Origin: Parasphingorhabdus sp. SCSIO 66989
GTDB taxonomy: Bacteria > Pseudomonadota > Alphaproteobacteria > Sphingomonadales > Sphingomonadaceae
NCBI RefSeq assembly: GCF_032852305.1
Contig: NZ_CP136595.1
Span: 1-37,931 of the forward strand
Reading direction: 5' to 3'
DNA length: 37,931 nucleotides
Part shown: positions 14,784 to 22,839 of the stretch, one piece after another
Position numbering within the stretch: position 1 is the first letter of the stretch
Layout of the letters: the number at the start of each line of letters is the position of its first letter
Program-made: the position numbers and the translations under genes
Notes under the pieces: model-generated
What the model was told of the DNA's origin: nothing
Database searches by the model: none
What the model saw: the letters and a program-made list of their open reading frames with translations, nothing else

Positions 14784-15680
14784 TCATGCCGCGCCTGTGG
14801 ATGAAGCGAGTGACTGCTGATCGCGTTTGCAAAGCATGTCGTTCCAGTCACCACCCTTATCGGGAAACTCGACGGTGACGCGCCTGCCATTGCCGGTGAG
14901 GTTATCCCATCCGCGTTTGATCGCATTGGCCGCGGGTTTGCCGTGCTGGGTGAATATCACCAGATGTTCAACGCAATCGGGTATCTGTATCGAGGCATAG
15001 TTTTCAATGCCGCCTATGGACCAGGATGGTATGTCAGTGAGGATGGTGGTGCTATAGGCTTCCTCAACGCCCTCCCCCAGTCCCAATGTCTTTGCTGGCG
15101 GGAACAGACGGCAAAGGCCACCATAGCGCGAACCGATAAAGCGCTTGGATGATATGCGGCCATGTGAGTCTTTGCATTTGAGCTTGTTGCCCGATGGATC
15201 AAGAAAGGTGCGCTGTATCGCCACTAGTCCGGCTTCGCTGCGATAGGGGGCGACAAGCGCCGGGGCGCGTTGCATCTGGTTGTTTTCGTCGCGATAGCGG
15301 GCCGCTGGGTCAAAGCGGACCTGGTTGGAATGGATGGTAATGCAGCGCGAGCGCAAATAGGTGTCTGCCAAAGTGCCACGGATATTGGCTTGCGCATTGC
15401 GATAGAGCTGTGCGGCAAAGTCATTGATTGATCCTGTGGCGCTGTCTTTGACGCTATAGGAGGGTGCTTTGCTGATTTGGATGCGTTTAAGGGCTTCAAC
15501 AACTTCGGTTGACGTGCATCCCGTGTAACAGTTGAATATCACGGCTCTGTCGCCGGGGCGTATCGAGAGGCTTGCATGGGTGTCGTCATGCGCCGGACAA
15601 CAGGCAATCCCATAGCGACCATTCCATTTACCGCCAAGGGTGTGGGTTATGTCTTGTGCCTGCTTGTAAAGATCGGGCAT
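14784..15680 (-). CDS. CHC2 zinc-finger/Toprim plasmid primase
   Basis: About 298 residues from the ATG at 15680. The longer frame needs a TTG at 15749 that is better read as a -35 box. The N-terminal zinc finger is CCPAHDDTHASLSIRPG followed by FNCYTGC. The Toprim-like domain has LGLGEGVEEAYS and later HLVIFTQHGKPAANAIKRGW, where the usual DxD is replaced by TQHG, then PDKGGDWNDML near the end. It probably makes primers for plasmid replication or for the incoming single strand. It lies directly upstream of repA, with a shared-type operator ahead of it. Confidence 0.8.
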   Translation of the reverse strand: MPDLYKQAQDITHTLGGKWNGRYGIACCPAHDDTHASLSIRPGDRAVIFNCYTGCTSTEVVEALKRIQISKAPSYSVKDSATGSINDFAAQLYRNAQANIRGTLADTYLRSRCITIHSNQVRFDPAARYRDENNQMQRAPALVAPYRSEAGLVAIQRTFLDPSGNKLKCKDSHGRISSKRFIGSRYGGLCRLFPPAKTLGLGEGVEEAYSTTILTDIPSWSIGGIENYASIQIPDCVEHLVIFTQHGKPAANAIKRGWDNLTGNGRRVTVEFPDKGGDWNDMLCKRDQQSLASSTGAA

Positions 15681-15720
15681 GAAAAGGTTAAGCCTGTGAA
15701 GTTGCGTAACTTTTTCATGC

Positions 15721-15781
15721 CCATAAGGGATATTTGTGGATATTGTCAAATTATGGCGTGAAATATAGGTGATTTTACGCC
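15721..15781 (-). promoter_or_regulatory. Primase promoter with shared operator, site 3
   Basis: The operator GGCGTGAAAT, 7 bases, ATTTTACGCC (15755-15781) lies directly upstream of a minus-strand TTGACA (15749-15744). A weak TTATGG follows after 17 bases. The site is the same type as those near the adhesin and the secretion operon. Confidence 0.6.
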
Positions 15782-16033
15782 TTATTTACTTCTGATCCCG
15801 GCCTTCTGCATCAGAATATCAAGATACTCCCAATAGGAATAGCGCTCTGCTTTTGCCGCTTTAATGAAGTCGTCAATGACCTCTTGCGGCCCTGCGATAT
15901 GCAGCTTGGAGTATTCCTTGCTGGGAGTGGACGCAGATGGAAGTGGAACGGCGTCCTTACTGCCCTCAATGGCGCTGATATTCCGCTTGGCTTCCTCAGC
16001 GGTGATTGGCGGCGCGAATTTATTATCGCCCAT
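15782..16033 (-). CDS. Small ParA partner, probable centromere-binding protein
   Basis: 83 residues. The start has AAGGAGC and lies 2 bases after parA. The N-terminal half is flexible (APPITAEEAKRNISAIEGSKDAVPLPSASTPSK). The C-terminal half is YSKLHIAGPQEVIDDFIKAAKAERYSYWEYLDILMQKAG, which could be a ribbon-helix-helix domain: one strand, two helices. A small gene in this position after a Walker-type ParA is usually the DNA-binding partner. Its likely site is the repeat array upstream of parA. Confidence 0.65.
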   Translation of the reverse strand: MGDNKFAPPITAEEAKRNISAIEGSKDAVPLPSASTPSKEYSKLHIAGPQEVIDDFIKAAKAERYSYWEYLDILMQKAGIRSK

Positions 16034-16035
16034 CG

Positions 16036-16704
16036 TTAAAGCTCCTTTATCAGTTTTGCGATTTCGGTTGAGACAGCGCGGGCATTGGCCAGTGCATTGT
16101 GATGCGAGCGCTTGCCATCCTCGGCCAGCTCGGCCAGCGTTTTGCCGGTGGCGAAAATTTCTGCATAGCTTTCGCGGGCTAACAGGCCGTTTTCCAGGAC
16201 CGGGATGGAATCGGCGCGAAGTTCCGCCCGTAGGGCTTTTTCAGCCTTGGTCACAATAGCACCGCTAAGCCTGTTTAACAGAACGCGATACGGTATGCTG
16301 CGGCGCGCTGCTTGAGAGCATTTGTGAATGATTTGGGTGGTGTCGGCGGTCATGGCGATTTCCATAGCGCTGGGCCGCAATGGAATAATGGCCAGATGGG
16401 CTAATTGAAGCATAAGATAGATGATCTGGCTCTTGATGCCCTCCATATCGACGATAACCACGTCATACGCCTTCTCAAGCTCTGTAAGCTGATTAAAGGC
16501 TTCATCCTCATTCTGATTGTCGGCCTCGACTATCATAAAAGGCCCCTCCCCTCCCCTGCGCTCCTGCCATTTGCTCAAATGGCGGTTGCGGTCGCAATCG
16601 AGAAAGGCGACGCTGTTGTTTTCAACAAGACCTTCGGCAACGAGGAAGGCGCTGGTTGTTTTGCCGGTTCCTCCCTTGGTGTTTGTAAACATGATGATGG
16701 ACAA
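16036..16704 (-). CDS. parA: ParA-family partition ATPase
   Basis: 222 residues from a TTG at 16704, chosen because AGGAG lies 7 bases upstream; an ATG at 16692 is possible. The deviant Walker A motif is KGGTGKTT (about residues 10-17). Next come AFLDCDRNRHLSKWQERR, the Walker B region VVIVDMEG, and IIPLRPSAMEIAMTAD. The small size, without an N-terminal helix-turn-helix, fits type Ib ParA, in which the small partner binds the centromere and represses. It heads a cluster with the partner gene and then the primase and repA. Confidence 0.85.
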   Translation of the reverse strand: MSIIMFTNTKGGTGKTTSAFLVAEGLVENNSVAFLDCDRNRHLSKWQERRGGEGPFMIVEADNQNEDEAFNQLTELEKAYDVVIVDMEGIKSQIIYLMLQLAHLAIIPLRPSAMEIAMTADTTQIIHKCSQAARRSIPYRVLLNRLSGAIVTKAEKALRAELRADSIPVLENGLLARESYAEIFATGKTLAELAEDGKRSHHNALANARAVSTEIAKLIKEL

Positions 16705-16741
16705 TGAAATTCTCCTGCGGTGTGTGCCACAACACGCCACG

Positions 16742-16912
16742 CTATAGCGCAGCGCGGCGGTATATGCAATAGCGGCGCGGTATATACCGTAATACAGCAC
16801 GACAGTATATACCATAACACAGTGGAATATGATGCAACGCCGCGGTGCGGTATAGTATATACCAGTGCGGGATAGTATATGACACAATATGGTTTAATAT
16901 ATTAACACATTT
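16742..16912. repeat. GTATATACC repeat array, probable partition site
   Basis: Six or seven degenerate copies of GCGGTATATACC-type units occur about every 20-25 bp (near 16757, 16777, 16802, 16822, 16847, 16868 and 16889). The core is palindromic. The spacing of about two helical turns and the place upstream of parA fit a centromere bound by the small partner protein. Replication iterons are the alternative. Confidence 0.65.
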
Positions 16913-16966
16913 GCCATAAAGTTGCATATCTGCTGGCGGTGAGTCATGAGGGCAGTGGGAGATATT

Positions 16967-17245
16967 ATGAGAGAACATCAAGCGCCTGGTATGCTGTGCG
17001 AACACGTTTTTAAGGCGCTGGCAGAGGGCAAAAAGATCACAGGGATACAGGTTATCCAACACGCATCGGGCCGCTGGTTTATCCGTATTTCAGGCGATTG
17101 GCTGGGCGGTCATGAATATGTGCTGGGATTTTACGACCGGGCAACGGCAAAGCTGTATAAGAATTATATGTTGGGTATTGAGTTTGCGCAAAAGCGGCTC
17201 AATTATGCTGGCCCGATCCGCATTATCCCATATGCGGGCAAATAG
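16967..17245 (+). CDS. Small protein before the secretion operon (paralogue of 17366)
   Basis: 92 residues from the ATG at 16967 (ribosome site GTGGGAGA); an upstream ATG at 16946 is possible. The core ITGIQVIQHASGRWFIRISGDWLGGHEYVLGFYDRATAKLYKNYMLG aligns with VEVIENAAGQWHIFVWVGKQKYIL in the gene at 17366. It looks like a small beta-rich domain. It lies divergent from parA. A role in operon control is a guess. Confidence 0.65.
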   Translation: MREHQAPGMLCEHVFKALAEGKKITGIQVIQHASGRWFIRISGDWLGGHEYVLGFYDRATAKLYKNYMLGIEFAQKRLNYAGPIRIIPYAGK

Positions 17246-17268
17246 CTCCATTCTCGACTAAGTTTGCA

Positions 17269-17317
17269 TGTAAAAACACGCAAAAGATAAGGCGTGATAT
17301 TGTAACTAATTCGCGCC
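17269..17317. promoter_or_regulatory. Shared control region, site 4, before the secretion operon
   Basis: TGTAAAAACACGCAAA (17269-17284) is followed after 6 bases by the inverted repeat GGCGTGATAT, 7 bases, AATTCGCGCC (17291-17317). Both motifs also occur in the adhesin divergent region. Confidence 0.65.
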
Positions 17318-17365
17318 TCCCGCATTACTATCAAAAGTCGGCTCTTCAACGGGGGAGGGCCGCTT

Positions 17366-17665
17366 TTGACAGGGGCAGCTATTGTGAACGCAAGCAAATC
17401 AACGCCATGTATCACGGAAACTGAATTTTCTGAGACATATCAGAATACCAAACAAATTCAAAAGGTTGAAGTGATAGAAAACGCTGCGGGGCAGTGGCAT
17501 ATTTTTGTGTGGGTGGGAAAGCAGAAATATATTCTCTGCGCGGCTAAGCCTCAAAAAACCAAAGATTTTCGCAGTGTTTATGGTGCTGCAAACAGACTCT
17601 TAGTGCATTTGCGCTTCAAAGAGCCGTTCATGCTGCGCCCGCATAACAGGTTGCCTTCTCCATAG
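17366..17665 (+). CDS. Small protein, second copy of the pre-operon family
   Basis: 99 residues from a TTG at 17366 (GGGGGAGGG upstream); a GTG at 17384 is also possible. It has the same core as the gene at 16967: a strand-rich domain with V-VIENAAGQWHIFV and KYILCAA. It lies between operator sites 4 and 5, so it is flanked by the shared control motif. Function unknown. Confidence 0.6.
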   Translation: MTGAAIVNASKSTPCITETEFSETYQNTKQIQKVEVIENAAGQWHIFVWVGKQKYILCAAKPQKTKDFRSVYGAANRLLVHLRFKEPFMLRPHNRLPSP

Positions 17666-17676
17666 CTCCAAAGTAT

Positions 17677-17702
17677 GACGTGAATATATTAGTTTTCACG
17701 CC
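17677..17702. promoter_or_regulatory. Shared inverted-repeat operator, site 5
   Basis: GACGTGAAT, 7 bases, TTTTCACGCC. It ends 11 bases before the virB1 start, so a bound protein would cover the start of the secretion operon. Confidence 0.65.
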
Positions 17703-17713
17703 ATGAGGCAGTT

Positions 17714-18415
17714 ATGATTTTGAGCAAGGCAGTCGTGCTGGGGTTAGTGGCGCAATGTGCGCCGCATGTCGCGCCCGATACAATGATGGCGATAGTCCAG
17801 ACCGAAAGTGCGCGTAAGCCATGGGCGATAGGTGTTAATCGGTCTGCGGGGATCAAGCCCCCACGCTCGCGTGATGAAGCCGAACGCCAAGCGCGGCGGC
17901 TGATTAAAGCGGGCAAGAATATTGATATGGGCCTTGCGCAGATCAACAGCGCCAATCTGCCAAAGCTCGGCCTGTCCGTAAGCGAAGTGTTTGATCCGTG
18001 CACTAATCTGGCTGCGGGTGCGAAAATCCTGACCGACAATTACAGGCGGGCGAGGGCGCAAGGTCATCGCACACCGCTGCAAGCGGCACTGTCAGCCTAT
18101 AATACTGGCTCGTTCAGTCGGGGGTTCCGCAATGGTTATGTCCGAAAGGTCATGGCCAATGCCGGGGTGGCAAGAGGCGTGATGCCTGAACCCATGCAGC
18201 CAGCTATCACAGCGGGCGCAGCCGCAAGGCCAGCGCCGGTTATGGTGCAAGCGATTTCTACAGATTTAGGTGAGGGGCAAACGCCTGTGCCTATCGAGCA
18301 ATCTACACCGCCGCCAGCATGGGACGTTTTTGCCCGCGCAAGCTGGGCAAAACGGAGTGTGGGTAACGCGAATGATGTAAACGGAGGAACAATTTATGAA
18401 GTATCATTTGAGTAA
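17714..18415 (+). CDS. virB1: VirB1-like lytic transglycosylase
   Basis: 233 residues. The SLT domain spans about residues 1-150. The catalytic Glu is at about 31 in MMAIVQTESARKPWAIGVN. Further motifs are NIDMGLAQINSANLPKLGLS, DPCTNLAAGAKIL and AALSAYNTG. The C-terminal tail is Pro/Ala-rich and ends in WDVFARASW. It cuts peptidoglycan to let the channel through. First gene of the type IV secretion operon; its 3' end overlaps the pilin gene by about 20 bases. Confidence 0.9.
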   Translation: MILSKAVVLGLVAQCAPHVAPDTMMAIVQTESARKPWAIGVNRSAGIKPPRSRDEAERQARRLIKAGKNIDMGLAQINSANLPKLGLSVSEVFDPCTNLAAGAKILTDNYRRARAQGHRTPLQAALSAYNTGSFSRGFRNGYVRKVMANAGVARGVMPEPMQPAITAGAAARPAPVMVQAISTDLGEGQTPVPIEQSTPPPAWDVFARASWAKRSVGNANDVNGGTIYEVSFE

Positions 18416-18695
18416 ATCGGCGCGTCGTCTAGCGCTCCTGGCCATGCTGATGTTTGGCATGACAAGCCCTGCATTTGCTGCCGGTGGTCTGGCGAATGTC
18501 GAGAATTTCATTCAGCAGATTATCAACTTTCTGACCGGGCCGTTCGGGATCGGCATTGCGACCTTGGCCGTGATTTTCGCAGGGCTGGGCGTGATGTTCA
18601 ACCGGCTTGATATTGCGATGTTCATGCGGATTATCGCAGGCATTGCGCTGGTGTTCGGTTCAGCGTGGATGGTTAATCTGTTGGTTGGCGGCTAA
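18396..18695 (+). CDS. virB2: VirB2-like major pilin
   Basis: 99 residues. The signal peptide ends at SPAFA|AGG (about residue 28). The mature pilin has two membrane helices: IINFLTGPFGIGIATLAVIFAGLGVMF and MRIIAGIALVFGSAWMVNLLV, joined by the short polar loop NRLD. Start supported by GGAGGAAC. It polymerises into the conjugative pilus. Stop and next start overlap. Confidence 0.9.
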   Translation: MKYHLSKSARRLALLAMLMFGMTSPAFAAGGLANVENFIQQIINFLTGPFGIGIATLAVIFAGLGVMFNRLDIAMFMRIIAGIALVFGSAWMVNLLVGG

Positions 18696-19153
18696 TGATG
18701 CTGCGGCATAAAATCGGCATATGGGGGTCGGTGGCATTGCTGCTGGCTCCCGTTGCTGCTGTGGCTAATCCGCCCGAAGCGGTGGCCAGAGCTATATCAG
18801 ACTATTTGGTGGCGGGGACAGCGATTTTTGTCACGCTGGCGATAGTCTATCTCGGCTATATGTTCATGCTGAACAGGCAGGCCGGTCAAATTGCCGTGAG
18901 TGTCGGAATCGGCGTTGTTGCAATTGCCTTGTCGGCTGCAATTGTTGCGGCGGCTGCTCAACCTTCGGCCACCAGCGTTGCGACAGTAATTCTTGGTGAA
19001 TTGCGGAACATAGCGCGCTTCGTGCTGGTCTTGATGCTGATAATTTCTGGCATTCGCTACTGGTTTGACGGCTCAAGCGCCAGCCTGCTTGTGCCGATTA
19101 TCTTTGGGTGGGTGATTATCGAAACCGCCGCATATTTTGCAGGGCAGATATAA
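18695..19153 (+). CDS. Extra multi-helix membrane protein, possibly a second pilin-like subunit
   Basis: 152 residues. The N-terminal half repeats the VirB2 plan: a signal-like segment ending VAAVAN, then two hydrophobic helices joined by LNRQAGQ. The C-terminal half adds two more helices (IARFVLVLMLIISGIRYWF and LLVPIIFGWVIIETAAYF). It sits between virB2 and virB3, where canonical operons have nothing. It may be a pilin paralogue with extra helices or an unrelated assembly factor. Confidence 0.7.
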   Translation: MMLRHKIGIWGSVALLLAPVAAVANPPEAVARAISDYLVAGTAIFVTLAIVYLGYMFMLNRQAGQIAVSVGIGVVAIALSAAIVAAAAQPSATSVATVILGELRNIARFVLVLMLIISGIRYWFDGSSASLLVPIIFGWVIIETAAYFAGQI

Positions 19154-19154
19154 T

Positions 19155-19487
19155 ATGGATGACGAATTAAGTGCTGATACGCTGTATCTGGCTTTGACGC
19201 GACCAGCGCTTTTTCTGGGTGTGCCGCTTGATGCGGCTATGTTCATTTTTCCGGTGGCGGTGCTATGTCTGATATGGACCGGCAACCCGCTTATTGCGCT
19301 GGCCATTGGTGGTGCTCTCTATTTCACCGCTAGGTTGATTACGCGCCGGGACTATAATCAGTTCCGGGTGCTTTCGCTCTATCTGCAAACAGCCGTTGGC
19401 AATGCCAATAAAGGCTATTGGAAAGGCTCAAGCTATGGGCCGCTCGCTTCTCCGATGATGAAGCGGAAGGGGTTTCTCAATGTTTGA
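19155..19487 (+). CDS. virB3: VirB3-like inner-membrane protein
   Basis: 110 residues from the ATG at 19155, directly after the previous stop. LYLALTRPALFLGVPLDAAMFIFPVAVLCLIW is the classic VirB3 N-terminus, followed by a second helix and RDYNQFRVLSLYLQT. It overlaps virB4 by 8 bases. VirB3 works with VirB4 in pilus assembly. Confidence 0.9.
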   Translation: MDDELSADTLYLALTRPALFLGVPLDAAMFIFPVAVLCLIWTGNPLIALAIGGALYFTARLITRRDYNQFRVLSLYLQTAVGNANKGYWKGSSYGPLASPMMKRKGFLNV

Positions 19488-21846
19488 TAAAAAGCGCACC
19501 GCACAGACCGATGGTAATGCGCGCAAATATTTGCCGTATAAGGGTCATATCAATGAGCATATGATCCTTTGCGATAATGGCGAAATATTTGCCGTTCTGC
19601 GGCTCAATGGTCGGTCATTCGAGACTATGGATTTGTGGGAAGTCAATGACTGGCACAATCGCATAAACATTGCTTTGCAGTCTGTCGGTAATGAGCGGCT
19701 TGCGGTGCATAGCTATCTGTTGCGTTCGCTGCGCAATGAATATCCCGATGGCGAATTTGAAAGTGATTTTTCTGCGCAGCTTGACGGCAATTACAGGCAG
19801 TCAATTTCTGCCAAGCGTCTCTATGCCAATGAGCTGTATATGGCCGTTGTCGAGCGCAAGGCGGTCGCCAAGGTTGATAAGCTGGGCGATAAGGTCAAGT
19901 CGTTCTTTGTTGATGATAGCGGCGGCGAAGAACTGACAGATAGAGTGGATGATCTCTATGCGACCATCCGCGACCTAACCAAATTGCTCGGTGCTGCTGA
20001 TCCTGAATTGCTCTCAACCTATGAGCATAATGGATTGCACTATTCTGAAACGCTCGAATTTATGAATCGCGTTATGGGCGGCAGGAACAGAAAGGTTCCG
20101 CTGGTCAACGCGCATTTGAGCGGCGCACTCGCTACTGATCGTCTGATATTCGGCAATGAACTTATCGAGGTAAGGGAGCCTTCCGGGTCGCGCTGGGGCG
20201 GAATATTGGGCGTTAAGGAACATGCTGCCGAGACATTCCCCGGCATGTTAAACGGCATTTTGAAAGCAGATTTTGAGTGCGTGATTGCGCACTCATTTGG
20301 CTTCCGTGCCAAGGCCGATGCGCAAGGGGAAATGAAGCGAAAGCTGGGTCAGCTATCAGCGACAGATGACGTTGCTATCAGCCAGACCGAGGGGCTGATA
20401 GCGGCAATGGATGAAGTCCAATCCAACCGTTATGTGCTGGGTGAATATTCTCTCTGCGTCATGCTGTTGGGCGAGGATATAGCGACGCTCAATGAAAGCA
20501 TGTCTCTCGCTCGTGCCATCATCAGTGAGGGTGGTATTGTCGCTGCGCGGGAAGATTTGGCGCTGGAAGCGGCGTTCTGGTCGATGCTCCCGGTCAACTA
20601 TACTTGGCGTCCACGGCCTGCGGTGATGAACTCTCGCAACTTGGCCGGGTTAAGCCCGTTCCATACGTATCCGATGGGACAGAAAGACGGCAATCATTGG
20701 GGGCCGGCTGTGTGCCTGCTGAAAACAGTGTCACGCTCGCCCTATTATTTTAATTTCCACGTCAATGATATTGGGCATACGCTGATCATCGGCCCGACTG
20801 GTGCCGGTAAGACGGTGCTGCAAAATTTCCTGCTGTCTCAAGCGAGCAAGCTCGGAACGCGGCAATTTTTCATTGATAAGGATCGTGGCGCGGAAATTTA
20901 TGTCCGCGCTGTAGGCGGCACATATCTTGCACTGCAAAACGGCAAGGCGACGGGCTTTGCACCTTTGAAAGCGTTGGAGCTGACGCCGGGAAACAAGGCG
21001 TTTCTCGGTGAGTGGCTGCGGATGCTGGTTGATAAGCCAGGGGAGCGGTTGAGCGCCAGCGATGAAAAGGATTTGGACAACGCGCTTGATGCCATGGAAG
21101 CGCTGCCGCGAAGCGAGCGCACCTTGTCTGCCCTGCAAAGCTATTTGGGAACAAATGATCTTGAAGGCATTGGAGCGCGATTAGAGCGCTGGACGCAGGG
21201 GGATGAATTAGGCTGGGTGTTCGACAATGAGGATGACGAATTGTCCCTGGATGCGCAGCTTGCCGGGTTCGATATGACGGACTTTCTCGACAATGATATG
21301 ATCCGTCCGCCGCTTATGGCTTACCTGTTCCACCGCATTGATATGGTCATAGACGGCAATCCTGCGATTGTGGACATTGACGAATTTTGGCGGGCTCTTG
21401 GCGATGCGTCCTTTAGGAGCTTCGCCAAGGATGGTCTTAAGACCTATCGTAAGCGCAATGCGATGATGCTCTTTGGGACGCAAAGCCCTGTCGATGCGCT
21501 TAGCAGCGACATTTCTAGCACAATCATCGAACAATGTGCGACCAAGATTTTGCTGCCCAATCCGACAGCAAAAGAAGAGCATTATGTCGATGGTTTGGGA
21601 CTGACCAAAACCGAATATCACATAATCCGCAATGAGCTGACGCCGGAAAGCCGGTGCTTCCTCATTAAGCAGGGTCACAATTCGGTTGTGGCTGAACTGG
21701 ATTTAGGCGGCATGGATGATGAACTTGCCGTTCTATCTGGTCGGGCATCGACTCTCGACCTCGTAACCAAGTTACGGGCGGAAGTGGGCGATGATCCGGC
21801 AAATTGGCTCCCGCGCTTTCATGCTGAACGTGCGGAACTACGGTAA
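19480..21846 (+). CDS. virB4: VirB4 secretion ATPase
   Basis: 788 residues, the usual VirB4 length. N-terminal CagE/TrbE/VirB domain. Walker A IIGPTGAGKTVLQNF at about residues 436-450; Walker B region PAIVDIDEFWRAL with FGTQSPVDAL following. It powers pilus assembly and substrate transfer at the inner membrane. It ends RFHAERAELR; virB5 follows after 13 bases with its own AAAGGAG. Confidence 0.95.
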   Translation: MFDKKRTAQTDGNARKYLPYKGHINEHMILCDNGEIFAVLRLNGRSFETMDLWEVNDWHNRINIALQSVGNERLAVHSYLLRSLRNEYPDGEFESDFSAQLDGNYRQSISAKRLYANELYMAVVERKAVAKVDKLGDKVKSFFVDDSGGEELTDRVDDLYATIRDLTKLLGAADPELLSTYEHNGLHYSETLEFMNRVMGGRNRKVPLVNAHLSGALATDRLIFGNELIEVREPSGSRWGGILGVKEHAAETFPGMLNGILKADFECVIAHSFGFRAKADAQGEMKRKLGQLSATDDVAISQTEGLIAAMDEVQSNRYVLGEYSLCVMLLGEDIATLNESMSLARAIISEGGIVAAREDLALEAAFWSMLPVNYTWRPRPAVMNSRNLAGLSPFHTYPMGQKDGNHWGPAVCLLKTVSRSPYYFNFHVNDIGHTLIIGPTGAGKTVLQNFLLSQASKLGTRQFFIDKDRGAEIYVRAVGGTYLALQNGKATGFAPLKALELTPGNKAFLGEWLRMLVDKPGERLSASDEKDLDNALDAMEALPRSERTLSALQSYLGTNDLEGIGARLERWTQGDELGWVFDNEDDELSLDAQLAGFDMTDFLDNDMIRPPLMAYLFHRIDMVIDGNPAIVDIDEFWRALGDASFRSFAKDGLKTYRKRNAMMLFGTQSPVDALSSDISSTIIEQCATKILLPNPTAKEEHYVDGLGLTKTEYHIIRNELTPESRCFLIKQGHNSVVAELDLGGMDDELAVLSGRASTLDLVTKLRAEVGDDPANWLPRFHAERAELR

Positions 21847-21859
21847 AGGAGTAAGGCAT

Positions 21860-22579
21860 ATGCTAAAGAAATTGACGGTTGCAGCGGCACTGGTCGCTAT
21901 GGCGGTTCCAAGTGCTGCACAAGCGCAGTGGAAGGTGTTTGACAGCGCCAATTACGCGCAAGCGATTGAACAAGTGCGGCAGGCGCAACAGCAAATAGAG
22001 GAAGCGCGTCGTCGTTTGCAGGAAATGCAGCGGCTCTATGACAGTGTGAATGGCATTACCGATATTCAGGACGTTGCCAGCATCATGAACAATCCGCAGC
22101 TTCGCGGCGCTCTGCCCGAAGGTGTGACCGATGTTGGCGACCTGGTTCGTCAAAATCGGGATTTGGGGGGAGCGCTCGGCGCTCGTGCTGATGCGATCTT
22201 GCGCGAAACTGATTACCAGCTCGGTAGTGAGGCAAGCGATGCCCAGCGCGAAGCCTTTGAAACCGCTGCGCGTGATGCCAGCAAGGCCCGTGCGCTGGCT
22301 GACCAGGCATTGATTAATGCTGATGACCGCGCACAGGGCGTTGGCCAGCTTAATGACCGCCTGAATGTCGCGGAGACGCAAAAAGAAGTCATGGCAGTTC
22401 AGACCAGAGCTGCGATTGAAGGCGTTGCAGCCAGCAATGAAACTAATCGACTGATCGCTCTCGAAGCCGCGCAGCGCGCAGAGGGTGAGCGTCGTTCGAT
22501 TGAGCGCACCGCGCTTGTCAATCGCCAGCGCAAAGCGGCTTCGGATTATCGCGCATCGCGTAGCTGGGGGGCGAAATAA
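21860..22579 (+). CDS. virB5: VirB5-like pilus-tip protein
   Basis: 239 residues from the ATG at 21860 (AAAGGAGTAAGG upstream). The signal peptide ends at AAQA|QWKVFD. The mature protein is nearly all helical: QAIEQVRQAQQQIEEARRRLQEMQRLYDSVNGITDIQDVASIMNN, then QREAFETAARDASKARAL. The C-terminal coiled coil fits the VirB5/TrbJ family. It is a minor pilus component for recipient contact. It overlaps the following lipoprotein gene. Confidence 0.9.
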   Translation: MLKKLTVAAALVAMAVPSAAQAQWKVFDSANYAQAIEQVRQAQQQIEEARRRLQEMQRLYDSVNGITDIQDVASIMNNPQLRGALPEGVTDVGDLVRQNRDLGGALGARADAILRETDYQLGSEASDAQREAFETAARDASKARALADQALINADDRAQGVGQLNDRLNVAETQKEVMAVQTRAAIEGVAASNETNRLIALEAAQRAEGERRSIERTALVNRQRKAASDYRASRSWGAK

Positions 22580-22827
22580 TGCGCGCTCTTTGCCTTGCTG
22601 TTCTGCCTCTCGCTCTTGCCGCTTGCGGGGAGAGCGAGAGGGTGGAGGATGTGTCCGCGCCAGAGCCAGCGATAAGTGACCTCTCTGACACTGAACGAAC
22701 CAATCTTGTGCGAAAATGTGCGGGCGTAATTCGGCGCGCTCGCGGTTTCGGCGATACCAGCAATCCGGGCCAAAAAGCGCATGAAAGCCATCCTGAATGG
22801 AAAGAATTGGGCTGCGATAAGCTCTAA
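22579..22827 (+). CDS. Small lipoprotein, entry-exclusion candidate
   Basis: 82 residues with a lipobox LALAAC at about residues 11-16. The mature part is GESERVEDVSAPEPAISDLSDTERTNLVRKCAGVIRRARGFGD with a second Cys near the end (GCDKL). It lies between virB5 and virB6, exactly where pKM101-type operons carry the eex exclusion lipoprotein. Sequence likeness to EexN is weak, so this assignment rests mainly on position. Confidence 0.7.
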   Translation: MRALCLAVLPLALAACGESERVEDVSAPEPAISDLSDTERTNLVRKCAGVIRRARGFGDTSNPGQKAHESHPEWKELGCDKL

Positions 22828-22839
22828 ACGGAGATTGAT

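Noticed and set aside
15681-15749. TTG-initiated N-terminal extension of the primase
   Set aside because: The TTG is part of TTGACA, a likely -35 box; no ribosome site, and the zinc finger begins after the ATG at 15680.
16742-17062. Minus-strand frame with repeated YIPRRYCIYRRA-type text
   Set aside because: It is only the translation of the GTATATACC array.
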